NCBI RefSeq assembly: GCF_905220565.1
Contig: NC_059399.1
Span: 14,376,501 to 14,440,500, forward strand
DNA from: Melitaea cinxia
Lineage: Eukaryota > Arthropoda > Insecta > Lepidoptera > Nymphalidae
DNA: 64,000 nucleotides
Direction: 5' to 3'
Shown: positions 24,401-38,900 of the stretch, in pieces
Numbering within the stretch: the stretch's first letter is position 1
How the letters are laid out: each line of letters opens with the position of its first letter
Notes under the pieces: generated by a model
Told to the model about the DNA's origin: nothing
What the model saw: only the letters and a program-made list of their open reading frames with translations
The model's database searches: none
Program-made: the position numbers and the translations under genes

Positions 24401-27400
24401 ATAGCTGACCCTATACATTATCCTGTCTGACCAACTAATAACGCATGAAATTTAAGTAATCGATACATTTTCTGAATTTTTTAGTTTTCTGCACAATTTT
24501 CATCCCATAAGAACCTTTACAGTATTAAAAAAGTTAAAAAAAATGGGCTAAAAGTGGTCCAGCAATTCTCAATAGCGCTAAGTAACATATTTAGCTATTC
24601 ATTTTCATCTACTAATTAAAAGCTAGTAAGTGTAACTAAATTAGTTACTATTTTAGAGCACACAAACACTTAAATATCTATGTACATTTTTATATATTAA
24701 GCAATCCTGGGGACGCTTATGTCATATGGACAAACAGATAGATATACGAAACGTAACTGGCTATCAGAGAGAGAGAGAGAAAGAAAATGTGTTCTCGCAC
24801 CTCTCCCTCTCTTTTGCTGTGTTCGCCTCACCCGATCACACTTTTGGTAACGCTTCCATTACGCATTCACCAGCTTATTTCTCAAGTCAAGCGTGCATAA
24901 AGAAGTCTTACTGCAAAAAAAATATATATATTACCTTCAATATCCAAAACTGTCATTTCTTTAGGCCTGGTCAAGCCGTCGCTCATCAAATAATAATGTA
25001 CGTGCGCATCGTAACATATGAAACCAATTTGCGTACGCGCATCCCCTGGTAATTGATCTAAATTCTTCTTGAGGATGTCACACACGACCTACAAATAAAA
25101 AATATATTATAAACAACACAGAAATAGTGTATAAATATTTATTAAATATTGTATTCTAATATTTTATGTTGTATTTTATCATTATTCATTTTATTTTTGT
25201 ATTTAATTTAAATAATGATATATTATAAATAATTATGTAAGTTTCCTATCTCATTGAGGTATATCCTGATCAAAATCTAGAGCAGCCAGTCTAGGGAAAT
25301 GCCTCAACCTTACAGAATATACACAAAGCTAAATAATACTGTTCTGTGTGTTTATATTCCTGTGGTTAGATAGATTGCAAGCATCTATAGGCTTAGTAGA
25401 CGCTCACCATCAGGTAGCCTGTACGTTTCTTTGCCACCCTAGTTGTATAAAAAAAAGTACAAAAAATGTATATACCTGCAAATAACCCGATTCCCTTGCA
25501 ATCTGTGAAACATCCAGAAGGAACAAGTAGACGGCCGGCTGTGGAGGCCGGAGCATATATTCGCTGGGAGCTATAAATTCTATCGTAGCCGACTTTATCT
25601 CGGGGCGTCGGGACGGATCGCCGTACGATTTACTTAACGGATCGTATTGGAATTCGTCTGGTACTGGAATAATAAAAATTATATTAATAACAATATAATC
25701 ACTCTAATGTACAACAATTTTAGATTTTTCATGAAAACTAAATTGATTAAAAAAAAAAGATTTTCAAAAATGTAAGTACCATTCCATAAAAAAAAAACTT
25801 TTTTACAAACAAACGGGTTCGAGTGTCGAGTGTACGTAAAACAAGGGACAATAGCAGGGGGTGAAAGTGACAATAGTAGTGGTGACTATTGTACGCAGCA
25901 AACGTACGAGAAAGGAGGTATAGTTCGCGTCATGTAAAAATAACGCTGAAAGAAACTGGAGGGGGTGCGTTTGCGCATAGGTATACTCGCGCACAAGTAC
26001 TACTGTTTTATTTTTTAATTAGGCTTTCACTCGCGGCTTCGTATAATGGTTATTGGTAGGTACATTAAAAAATACTAGGAATACAAGTGCGAATAATTCG
26101 GACTAAATAAGTATAATAATTATCACTTTACAAAATCACAATTTTTTTTTAAACAAAAGTAATAACAAATTTTTTAGTTATGGAAATGTCGTATTCAAAA
26201 ATACTAATTATCTGTGCTCTCGATATTCGTATCTTAATAGTTTTTATGTGTTTAAAATGATAAATTGATATTTGTTTTTTAGTGAAATAAATAGTAAATG
26301 GAGAATTTTGTAATTTAAAACTTTTGTGCGCGATAATATTTTGAGTCGACATCGAACTGTCTAACCAATAGCACACCGGCAAGCATGCGACACGTGATAA
26401 ACACGCCCGCCCGCTTCCCCATACCACCAAATAGACCGATAAATCGCTTCTGCGCAGCTTCAAGGCCAGCGTTCTTTTTAAATGACGCGAACTATACTCC
26501 GGTATGGACACTTCTAACAACATCTACCCGTACACTTCAATCTCGTGAACAAGACATTCAGTTTTAAATAATTTTATTGAAAAAAAAAAAAAAAACTTTT
26601 TCTATTTAAAGACTAACATTCGCAGAATGATATTCTGTTCCGGAAGCTCAAAACACAACACAAATAGGAGTAGGCAGCATCGAACTCTCAAGCGCCAGGA
26701 AAGCAGCCAGTTACTAGCATTCATATCAATAATATTTAACAAAAAATTCTTATACTTACATTCATTGACTCTGTAGCAAAGATTACATTTCCAGCGCTTT
26801 GAGTCAACAAAATAAACAAATGGATTAATGTATGTCCTACAAGCTCGGCAACGCACTATCGTTGAACATTGTATTACTGGTAGATGCTGTGAACAAACAA
26901 ATTATAATTATTTAATAATATTATAGTTGTTGTTAAAATTAAATACAAAAATATTTGGGTATAGTTATTAGCAGTGTTTATCTAGCGTAAGATTTTATTT
27001 TATATCCTATGTATTATATTACATATAATAAAATAGTATTTGGCTGGGGATAGCTACATTTTAAACATTATTAATCTATAATATAAAAATGAGTCGCTGA
27101 ATGTGTTGCTAAGCGCAAAACTCGAGAACGGTTGGACCGATTTCGCTAATTCTTTTTTTTAAATATTCCTTGAAGTACGAGGATGGTTCTTACGGAGAGA
27201 AAAATTCTAAAAAAAAAATTAAATTTTCTGAAAAGGTCTAAAAACAACACTTTTCTATACTCCCATACAAAAGATTTGTGATAATACTTAAAAGTCACTG
27301 TTAGGCGATACGAAGTTCGCCGGGTCAGCTAGTTAAAAATAAAAATAATTTTAGTTTGTAAATTGACACTTCAAAAGTGCTTTTGAAGCCCACTTAAATA

Positions 27401-30400
27401 AAGAACTTTTTATTTTGATTTTGATGGCTGAATATAATTAAGAGATATCGTAAAAAACTCGTACTCGCTCCGTCGAGTCTTCACTTCGAAGATTCCGCAA
27501 TGCTTGAAGACAAAAGTTTTCGAGCAATGCGTCCTGCCTGTGTTAACATACGGAGCCGAGACGTGGACACTGACCAAGGGACTGGTCCACAAGTTTAAAG
27601 TCGCTCAACGTGCAATGGAACGGGCTATGCTTGGGGTCTCTCTCAAAGACAGGATTAGAAATGAGACTATCCGCGAGAGAACAAAAGTAACCGACATAGC
27701 CCACAGAATTAGCAAGTTGAAGTGGCAGTGGGCTGGTCATCTGTGTCGCAGGACCGATGGCCGTTGGAGTAGACGGGTCCTAGAGTGGAGACCGCGTCTT
27801 GGCAAACGCAGTGTGGGACGTCCTCCGGCCCGTTGGACCGACGATCTACGTAAGATTGCCGGTGTAGGCTGGATGAGGATTGCGGAAGACCGGGATGTGT
27901 GGCGCGAACTTGGGGAGGCCTATGTCCAGCAGTGGACTGCGATAGGCTGAAGTGTGTGTGTGTAAAAAATTAATACGAATATTTCTTTCTTCTGGATGTC
28001 TGTCCTTGTGGGTCACCCCGGGTGCCTCGAGAGCAGATTAAGCCGTCGGCCCCGGTTTTTATCATAAATACCTGATAGCGATCGTTACTCATAGCACGGA
28101 ACATATCCGCCAACCAGCAATGGAACAGCGTGGTGGATTAAACTCCAATCCTTCTCCTAAATGGAGAAAGAGGCCTATGCCCAGCGGTGGGACGTTAGAA
28201 ACTGAATACATGTAAAAAAATTATGAGAGCAACAAAAACCAAAGAATTATTTTAGCAATTTTGTTTTACTATCTGTACGTTTGTAGACACATTACCGCAT
28301 TATAGATTAAGGGTAACGCAGATAAATTCACGTGTATTATCTATCGAAAAATTTCGTGTAAAAAAGTGTATGTGTATTTTTAATAGGTAAACTGTGTCAT
28401 AGAACACTGGCTACTAAAACATCACCTCAATACCACGAGAAATGACTCGACATTTAAGACCAATATAATCAGAATAGTATAGTATACTAAAAAACTAATC
28501 ACTTCATCACCATCATTTCAGCCTATCGCAGTCCACTGCTGGACATAGGCCTCCGCAAGTTCGCGCCGTAAATGGCGTGAACTCATGTATGTTGCGCATA
28601 GTCCCCACGCTGGGCAGGCGGGTTGGTGACCGCAGGGCTAGCTTGTTCGCACCTAAGACGCTGCTGCCCATCTTCGGTCTGTCTATTTCAATTATCCCGC
28701 CATCGGTAAGTTCCAAGGTGGTAGTGAAACTGTGTTATCCCTTAGTCGCCTTTAACGACACCCACGGGAAGAGAGGTGGCTACATTCTTTACTGCCGTCG
28801 ACCGTAGTAGTACTAATAAGTACTTAATAAAAAAATGTTTAACAATGACAAAAAACTATTGTTATAACAGATATCAACTATAAAACACGAAGATAGTGAT
28901 ACATTATATTTACACAAAATATATACCTATTAGAGAACGATAAGAATTTATACGAAATATTTATTTACGAACCGACATTAATTTAGCCCACGTTATTAGT
29001 TTACACAGTTGATTTCGTTCGAAGCGTAACAAACGCAAACTTAAAACGCTATTACTAAACCTATTCCGCTTGCATAGAGTTGCATTTCGGGTGACTATAT
29101 TTAAACTTTGTATCATACACGTGTAATATTTGTTTATAAGTAAAGATATTGAAACGACATAACAAGTGATTTAAAATAATCGCAACATATTGATAATAAT
29201 TAACTTAACACGTTCGATAATTTTTTTAGCATGAGTATGGTCTCATTAATAGTAATTAATAAAATTTAATCATCTATCATCTATTATTTGGAAATACTTT
29301 TTATACGAGGCCTTTTATTAAAAAACAGCTTGCATATAAGGGATTTAGAATTGTTTAATAATCTGAGGTTCGTATATTGACAGTTCTTTTTTAATTTTTT
29401 GTTGAACTTTTGATATAAGGCTTGTTAGGTATTAGGTAAGGGAGTCGTAAATGTTGGAACTCAGCTAACAAGAAGCGAAAGGGCTCCTAAAATTACATTT
29501 AGCATGGGTTACAGTTATGATATGACACAATTCGTTGATTTTTACAAGCTACCCTCACTTTACTTATGTATAAAAAAAATACTCATACTTACATTTAGGT
29601 CTTTGAATGGGTGTATTAAGATCCCTAAGGGTAGTCTAGACTTTTGCAATAGCGAGTTATTCTCTGGAATGCGGTTCACTGTACACCTGAAGATCCTGAA
29701 AACAAAAAAGTACAATATCTTAATAATATTCAAATTGGGGTATTAGGTATATATCATTTTGTCACCATTAAATTATTTTCATCATTCATCATCATCATTT
29801 CAGCCTATTGCAGTCCACAGCTGGAAATAGGCCTCCACAAGTTCGCGCCAAATATGGCGCGAACTCATGTGTGTTGCCCATAGTCATCACCACGCTGGGC
29901 AAGCATTAAATTGTTTTAATCGAGTGATATTTCCCTATTGTCTACTTATTAAAGACAGCTATTTTGTTTTCAATTTGAGTCTCATCTTATTTGTGGGTTT
30001 TTCCACCGTGCCTCGTAGAGCACGTAAAGTTGTAGGTCTTTTTAAAATAGGTATCTGATTGTGACGGTTACTGAGGGGAAAAATCCATGAACCCGCAGAG
30101 GATAATGATGGATTCAAATGTTACTCATTACCTGTATGCAGTGTACTTTGCCAAAGAGAAAGGATTAGACAAGGGACGTTTAACTAAATCGGTAAAAAAA
30201 TCAGTGGTGGATTAAAATTCAAGTCATTGCTATTGTAGTGGAGTACAGAAATATTAATAATGCAAATTAACAGCCTATTTATATATTTAGCAATGGTTTT
30301 TCATATATTTCTATCATCATCATTACAGCCTATACAGTCCACTGCTGGACATAGGCCTCCACAAGTTTACGCCAAAAATAACGTGAACTCATGTGTTATG

Positions 30401-32895
30401 CCCATAGTCACCACGCTGGGCAGGCGGGTTGGTGACCGCAGTACTGGCTTTGTCGCACCGAAGACGCTGCTGCCCGTCTTCGGCCTGTGTATTTCAAAGC
30501 CAGCAGTTGGATGGTTATCCCGCCACCGGTCGGCTTTTTAAGTTCCAAGGTGGTAGTGGAACGGTGTTATCCCTTAGTCGCCTCTTACGACACCCACATA
30601 TATTTCTATACTCTTATTTATTGTTATCACGGCAAAACACGTATAAACAGAATAATTGTGTTACTTTATGTATTATTTACACTATGAAGTAGCAATGATT
30701 GCAAGTAATAATAAATAAATAAATATTATTAGGAGAAATGGCTAATTAGACATAAGTCCGCCTTTTATACTTCGCAGTCTGTAACTATCTTTATGCTTTA
30801 TTTGTAATATATTTGTGGTGTAAAATAAAGTATAAAATAAAATATTATTTTTTATCTCACAAGAATACTCATTAATGTCTTCATAAATACTAGCTGACCC
30901 CGCAAACGTTGCTTTGCCATATATGTTATTAACCCCCTTAATAATCCCCCCCCCCCTTATAACTTAGGAGTATGAAAAATAGATATTGGCCGATTCGCAG
31001 ACCTACCCGATATGAACACAAAATCGGTCTAGCCGTTTCGGGAGAGTATTGTAACATTGTGACACGATAATTTTATTTATAAGACTAGCTGACCCCGCTA
31101 ACGTTGTTTTGCCATTTATATTTTTTAGGGAGGACTCCCGTGATAATGGTTGATGTAAACTGTAAAGTATTCGAAACGTCGGGCATGTAAAAAAACCTAA
31201 TAAACCGCGATAAAATCCGAAAAAGTTGTTCCATTATAATATATTTAATATTATAAAGCTAAAGAGTTTGTTTGTTTGTTTGTTTAAACGCGCTAATCTC
31301 AGGAACTACTGGTCCGATTTAAAAAATTCTTTCCGTGTTAGATAGCCCATTTATCGAGGAAGACTATAGGCTATATATCATCACGCTAAGACCAATAAGA
31401 GCGGAGCACCAATGAAGAATGTTTTAAAATCGGGATTATTATTTTTTTCCTTTTGAGAGCTTCTGCTACGTGCATCATCATCATTTCAGCCTATTACAGT
31501 CCACTGCTGGACATAGACCTCCACAAATACGCGCCAAAAATGAAGTGAACTCATGTTTTGCCCATAGTCACCACGCTGGGCAGGCGGGTTGGTGACCGCA
31601 GGGGTGACTTTGTCACACCGAAGACGGTGCTGCCCGTCTTCGACCTGTGTATTTTAAAGCTAGCAGTTGGATGGTTATCCCGCCATCGATCGGCTTTTTA
31701 AGTTCCAAGGTATAGGTAGTGGAACTGTGTTATACCTTACGATGCCCACGGGAAGAGAGGGGGTGGCTATATTCTTAATGCTGTAACCACACAGCAGCAA
31801 AGTTAGCTTTAGCCCAAACTATTCTACGCGGACGAAGTCGCAGGCTGAAGCTAGTTATAATATATTGATAAACGCCATACATTCTACTTTTAGCAACTAC
31901 ATAGAATCGTGTTATCAATGTCACAATTTCACGTAAGGAGTCTTTGTTCAGTTATGATAATTTCATTTGTTTATAAAACATAGCGGCTATCATTCGATAC
32001 GAGTACAATTAATTTCATTAATATGGGGTCATCGACAGAACTCTAAATATTACTAAATACCTTTTGTATCTTAGTATTTACATGCTTAGTAAGTTAATGA
32101 AACACTTGGGGTCGCTGTACCGTCCATTACTGGTAGCGTGATTAACTTTCATTATAAAATACAGTTTCTAAAAGAAAAATAATTTATAGATTCGTTTTGT
32201 ATGAGCCGATATTACCGTTGATTAGTTATATTTTTACTTTTAAAACTGAACGAAGTGATCATATTCTGTATAAAGTTATTTGAGAGCATTCTGCAATCGA
32301 TACTACGACGTAAAAAAAATTTCTGTCTGTATTTTGGTCAGGAATCACGCCCAAAATACCGATAACGGATTTGTTTTTATACATTTTTATACCAATATTC
32401 AGTACGACTTTCTTGAAAGTTGTTGGTTTGTTTAAAAATGTTTTATTGCAAACCGTCAAATGATACTTAACTTATGGTCCGGGAGCCAGATACAGATTTT
32501 TATGACCGATTTCCTTCCAATCGAAACTTCGTAAAATTCATTAAGCATTTATATTATGAAGTAGCTGTGCCCGCGACTTCATCGGCGTGGTTATAAAATA
32601 AATAAATTTCTAAAATAAAAGTAGCCTAAGTTACTCCATACTACATCAGCTATCTGCCAGTGAAAGTCCCGTCAAAATCGGTCCATCCTTTTCAGAGATT
32701 AGCCGGAACAAACAGACAGACAAACAGACAAAAATTGTAAAAATGTTATTTTGGTATATGTACCGTGTTACATCCATATGCATTTAGTAAAAAGCGATTA
32801 CTTTAGATATAGATGAGATATGATGACATGATGATAGCTGAGGCTGCCACTACCTGCCCCGCCCATGAAGTCGCAGCTAACAGTCGCGAATATTC

Positions 32896-32971
<76 letters not shown>

Positions 32972-35900
32972 CCTAATGCATTTTACGAAGTTTCGATAAG
33001 GAGGAAATAATTGACCAAATTTGTACCTGGTTTCCGGACCATTATAACTGTTACGTTAAAATATTCTTATATGGCTTAGGGTCATTGCGCCTGTTCGCGT
33101 CCACTTAGTGCAGTTGGCAAGTTTGAAGAAGAAAATAAAAATGTTCCCGCACTAATTTCTATGAAAAATTTATTTACTGTGTTCATTATATAGTCTATTT
33201 AAAGATTAATTTTCAGTTTTGTTCGAAACATCTTGTTATTATTTTATTTAAATACAAACGTCAGAATTAGGCGATTTACCCAGTTTGCGTCCATAAAATC
33301 CAATTTGCGTCCACCCGCTGGATCACTTCGCGTCCACCAGCTTACAAAAGGAATAAAGAGGTGATATTTTTATGATAATGTAAAGAGACATTGGATTGTA
33401 ATAATTTATTTATTGAAGAATTATTGTTATTTAAAAATCAACATATTAACATTAATAAATCACTATAAAGAAAATAATACACCTATTTATTCTTCTAAAC
33501 ATTGATAGAACTTAAAATTAAAAAACAAATTAGGTACCTATGTAGTCAGTAAATAGTAATTCCACCTTTAAAATTCAACAATTATCTGTTCTGTGAATTT
33601 TAAAGGAATGTAAGCAAGCTAAAGATCAGCCTGCAATTACAATCACAGCAGCCTTTCGCAGTCGACTACTGGACATAGTCCTCGACAAGTTCACTCCTGT
33701 GTTTTGCCCATAGTCACCACACTGGGCAGACGGGTTGGTGACCGCAGGCCTGGCATTGTCGTACCGAAGACGCTGCTGCCCGTTTTCGTCCTGTGTATTT
33801 CAAAGCCAGCAGTTGGATGGATATCCCGCCATCGGTCGGCTTTTTAAGTTCCAAGGTAGTACAGGAACTTAGTCGCCTCTTACGACACCCACGGGAAGAG
33901 AGGGGGTGTTTATATTCTTTGATGCCGTAAGCACACAGCACCACAAAGATCAGCCTTGATTAATAATAATTATGGAAACAAAATACGAGGTGCACACATA
34001 TCTCCATTCGCATTAAATATTAATAATACCGCTGTTTTCTTCTTCGTTACTTGGTTTTATTTGATACTAGCTGTGCTCGCGACTTTATTCGCGTGGAATA
34101 ATAATTATAATAAAAAAATATTGTTCTGTTCGTAGAATTACAAAATAAATAAATTTCTAAAATAAAAGTAGCCTAATTTACTCCATATTTCATTAGCTAT
34201 CTAGATGGTAACGTCAAAATCAGTCCAGTCGTTTCAGTAATTAGCCGGAGCAAACAGACAGACAGACAGACAAAAATTCTAAAAAATGTTTTTATTTATT
34301 TATTTATTTTATTTTCTTACATCTAATATTACAGGCATAACCCAATTCATTAGACATAGTAAAGGAGACAAAAAGCGAAAGGAAAAAAATGTTAAACTAT
34401 AATTAAAAAAGAATTGGCTGACTTGAACATAATACTAAAAACAAAACAATAATAAATATAAAAATATTAAATTCATTTCTCATAACATATTATATACAAA
34501 GTAACTTTTGCGAATTCACTCCACGAATAAGAAAAAAGGTCTAGTGTGTCAGCCACCAAGTTTAGCGTTCTGACTGAACGAGCAAGGGGGCCGTTGCGCA
34601 CTAGCTCGGTTCTGCCGTGGGGTACTGCAAATAAGCTCGGTCGCTGTCTTCGTTGTAGATGATACCTATCGGGTACGCTCAAACCTATCCACTGCAGTAC
34701 CCCTGGATTATTGACAATAACGCGAAATAATTTTAAAATATAAGTTGCCAGAGCCAGCTCTCTCCTAGTCTCCAACTTGTTGTATCCAACCATGCCCAAT
34801 ACAAACAATGTTGGATACATCAAGGGATACAAGGGATACCCGCCATAAAGCCTATGGTAAAGAAACCTGGTGAATTTATTTTGAACACGTTCCAGTATGA
34901 GACTGTATTTGACTTCATGTGTAGACCATACTACCGCATTATACTCAAGCTGACTTCTTATTAGGGCATCATACAGTAAAGAGATTGCTTATTTTGGTAT
35001 ATGTACTGTGTATAAATCAATATACATTTAGTAAAAAGGTGTTACTTTAATATTACAAACAGACACTCCAATTTTATTTATTTGTGTAGATAAGTTTTGT
35101 ACCCTTTTGGTCTGCCCCCACTGATTTTATCCAATATCGTAATAGCATATTTTTTGCATAGGTGCTTGTCTTACCGATTTCTTCTTCTCTTGGGTGTCAT
35201 GCAAATCTTCCCTTAAATCTTCCTTTGTGTATGTTCTTTTTTCCTTCTTCTTTCTTATCTGCAAAGAATTCATCTTAAACAGAAAAAAATAAGAAAGAAA
35301 TTTCTTATTTCATTCAAAGTAGAATAGGTATTAAACTTTTAGTTTTATGTATTAAACTTATAGAATTAATTAAAAAAATGGACGCGATTTAGTTTTCTTA
35401 TTAATCCCTTTAGGTATAGTTTGCGTCCATTGCGGACGCAAAGTGGAAGTTTTATAAATTCGGTGTAGCAGTTCGCGTCCACCTTATTTTAACTATTAAC
35501 TATAAAAAAAATAAGCAAATTCATAATTATTATAATTCCTTTTATCATAACCAACGCCTAGAAACAGCTATGTATCCAAAATAAACATAAAACAATAAAA
35601 GACTCACCTTCAAACGAACCACTGCCCACTATTTTCTTCTCATTATTCCGTGCCTTCGCGCTCTCTTGTTGAACAGCCCTCACTAACTATTTTTTTTACC
35701 CAGGATTGCTTGGACGCACGGAACTTTTGTCTATGCGTACGTGCTTCTTAGACATTGAGGTATTAGCCGGTAATTATTTTTCGACTTATTGGTGTCTTAG
35801 TATACTTAATTTCGAGGCTTTTCAAAGTGAGATCCGTAAAATGGACGCGAATTGGGCGGTGGACGCGAACAGGCGCAATGACCCTATATTCTTTAGGTAT

Positions 35901-38900
35901 GCGTCTTAGAAAGTTTTATTACACATCACATAACTAAGTGAACATTTTAATGTTTCAATTAAATACGAATGGCTGACGATGTTCATAGTGTAACATAACT
36001 TGGCTAAACATTATTACACATGATATCATTTTTAATTAAATTGTTGCTATTAAGTACATCAGCGAATTTGTGTTATCTGTAATTGTACAACGTCGAGACA
36101 TTGCATATGTTATTATATTGTTATATTTATTATATTGATGCATATATGCGTCACATATTTATATGAGACACGTACGCCTTTGTTTAATAACAAGGTATTG
36201 ATTTCGAATAATAATATAAAATACGAGCTTGCCATCACGGGTTTGACCACGTCGACTACACGATTTTGATGATTTCAATCAAAGATAACCTAGTATTCCA
36301 CTGATGTAAGAGTTTAAAATTTTATGCTTTTACAACGCCATCTATTGGGTTAAACTGTGTCTCGAATAAGAAAAACCCAAGATATTTTACCAAAAGCCGC
36401 CGCTTAAAGGTTCAGTTACCTAAACATTTAAAAATTAAGATTTGATCATGTTGTTGGCCATTTTAATTCCAAATATTTTAAGCCGAATACAAGTGCCATG
36501 GTCACAGTGTGCCGCTTTATATAGATATAAGTTATTGTGTTCGTGACCATTAAAATTTAAAACTATATTATGATAAACAAGTACAAGTTCGATAACTAAC
36601 GTATTTGTTTCATTTGCAATAAAAATCAGTGGACTGTGTCAGTTAAAATTACAGAAGCATTGCAAATATGTATTGCTTATATTAATAGATATTTTATATA
36701 CTATGACTACGATTTTATTATTCACAAAAGTAACTGCGCGGTTTTACCCGCGTTCATATTTACTGCTTCGCTTCTATACATCGTATTTGTTTGTTTTCTA
36801 TCCTATCGTCCCACCGTTTATTTTATATACTATTTATGATCGAAAAACAATCAATAGTGGTCAACCAAACGATAATTATCAAAATTTATTAATCTGAGCG
36901 ACAAAAATAAAGATATCTAGTAAGGAGGGCAAACTTAAAGGTGAACAGTTGTTTAATCAATTATAAATAAATAAAAGACGAACAAACCATTTTTAAATTC
37001 GAACAATAACAAACAAACGACGAACAAATAATAAAAAATAAAAAACTCAAAATCGAAAAAAGAGGGGCCAAGTTCAGGGAGCGTAATTTACTTTATGAGA
37101 GTTAGAGATACGTCATTCTCTAATGTTATATACAGAATTATATATTTTTAAGAACAATTAAATAAGTAGAGGAAGTGACAACGGTTTTATCATCTAGCAC
37201 AACTCAAGCTTAAAAATATATAAAATAATTGTATTTGCTCGCAAACGAAAAAAAACCGACTTCAATTACATCGACGAGTAATACAACGTAGATTTACGAA
37301 AAAATAGTAAAGTAACTACGCGTTATCAAAGATTACTCAAAAAGTAATTATCAGATCTCGATAAAATTATATGTAACTACATGATAAACATCAGCTTTCG
37401 ATTAAATTAAAAATTATCAAAATCGGTACACTCAGTAAAAAGTTATTGCGGATATTCAAGAGTTTCCCTTGATTTCTCTGGCATTCCGTCATCAGATCCT
37501 GGTTTCCTTATCATGGTACCCAACTAGGGATATCCCCTTTCTAGCAAAAAAAGAATTATCAAAATCGGTACATCCAGTAGAAAGTTATGTGGTATAATAC
37601 AACGTAGGTCGACAAAAAAAGCGTCAAGTAAAAACGCATTTTTAGATATAACTCGAAAAGTACCTAGTTGTTAGATCTCAAATAAATTTAAATAGGACCA
37701 AATGACACACACCACCTTTCGATCAAAAGAAAATTTGTCGAAATCGCTCCACCCAGTCAAAAGTTCTAAAGTTACATACATTAAAAGAAAATACAGTCGA
37801 ATTGAGAACCTCCTCTTTTTTTGGAAGTCGGTTAAAAAGATACTTATATTTTTTTGAGACTAATTAGTTTTGTATTTGAGTAAATACTTCAAAGAATTAA
37901 ATATTCATACATTTAAAAAAAGCTATTTTTGTGAAGTAACTAGTAATATTTTTATTAAAAAAATATTGTAATTGTAACATTTTTCTCACGTTACTTATTT
38001 TAGACTAGCTGACGACTTCTTCCGTGTGGAATAGTGACTTTGGATAACATTTTTTTGGTTATATCTTTTGTTTTATTTTGGATAATTTAAACACCATTGT
38101 TTAGGTATTTACATGTTCAACGTGATTCTTTAAATTGGCATAACATTTTTATTTATGAACCGATTGGCATGAAACAAACACTACGTGTTAAGTGAAGCTT
38201 ACCACAATATATTAGTGGAACCGCATGTAAATCGAATAAGCCGTTTCTGAGATTAACGTGCACAAACATATTACATTTACATTTTTATTATATGTACCTA
38301 TTGATTAAATAAATAATAAATAAACCATTCACACTCAGTGAAAACCCACAATATACAAGCACAAACACCCAGACCACGACAAACGCTTATATGGCCAATA
38401 CAAATATCTGTCGTGAGCGGGGATCGAACCCGCGACCGCCAGCGCAACAGCCAGTGTGACCGCTGCGCCAATGCGTCGATTTAATATCGAAATTAAATAG
38501 TTCAATATTTTAAAGCAAAACAAGAAAAAGACAATAGAACTACATAACGTAAGATAAATTTTCTGTTTAGTTTAAATCTTCGACGCAATACAATAACTAC
38601 AGTAAAAAAAAACTTCAAATGACCTTAAGATCTAATATTTTAGATTTATATAGTAATAAGGCTGTTAAGATAAGATAACTATTATGATAAACTAAAACTC
38701 AAACAAACTGTTTTTATCAGTTTTTTTTTTTTTTTTTTTTTATATATATACATTATATTTCCGTAATCTTGACCGAAACTGTCAGATATTCGAAACGAAA
38801 ATCTATCCGAAACTGTGTAGGCCAGTAAAGTTGGTTGTCTGTAAAGTTGGTTTACGGACGATATTTTAACGTGACAACGGCATAACAAAACGTCTCCTCG

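Larger units (their letters stand above)
33079..35884 (-). mobile_element. Pogo-like DNA transposon with perfect 26-bp terminal inverted repeats, non-autonomous
   Basis: Ends 33079-33104 and 35859-35884 are exact inverted copies (outer part GGGTCATTGCGCCTG) and both are flanked by TA. The motif GCGTCCA (or its complement) recurs at least nine times in the subterminal few hundred bases. On the minus strand 35273-35175 is a 33-codon exon (MNSLQIRKKK... TYTKEDLREDL) with a donor G|GTAAGA; its shape fits the psq-type HTH start of Pogo/CENP-B transposases. The catalytic body is missing. Contains three later insertions: RTE-tailed repeat, CTAGT-type repeat and LINE. Confidence 0.65.

Noticed and set aside
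30260..30692. Repeated frames containing 'VTAVLALSHRRRCCPSSAC' here and on the minus strand at 53933
   Set aside because: Readings of the RTE-tailed retroposon family in either orientation; the same sequence recurs at many sites.
36636..36897. Overlapping 67- and 74-residue frames
   Set aside because: AT-rich, Tyr/Phe/Leu-dominated, and overlapping a Helitron-like tail ('cgcggttttacccgcgttc'); not coding-like.
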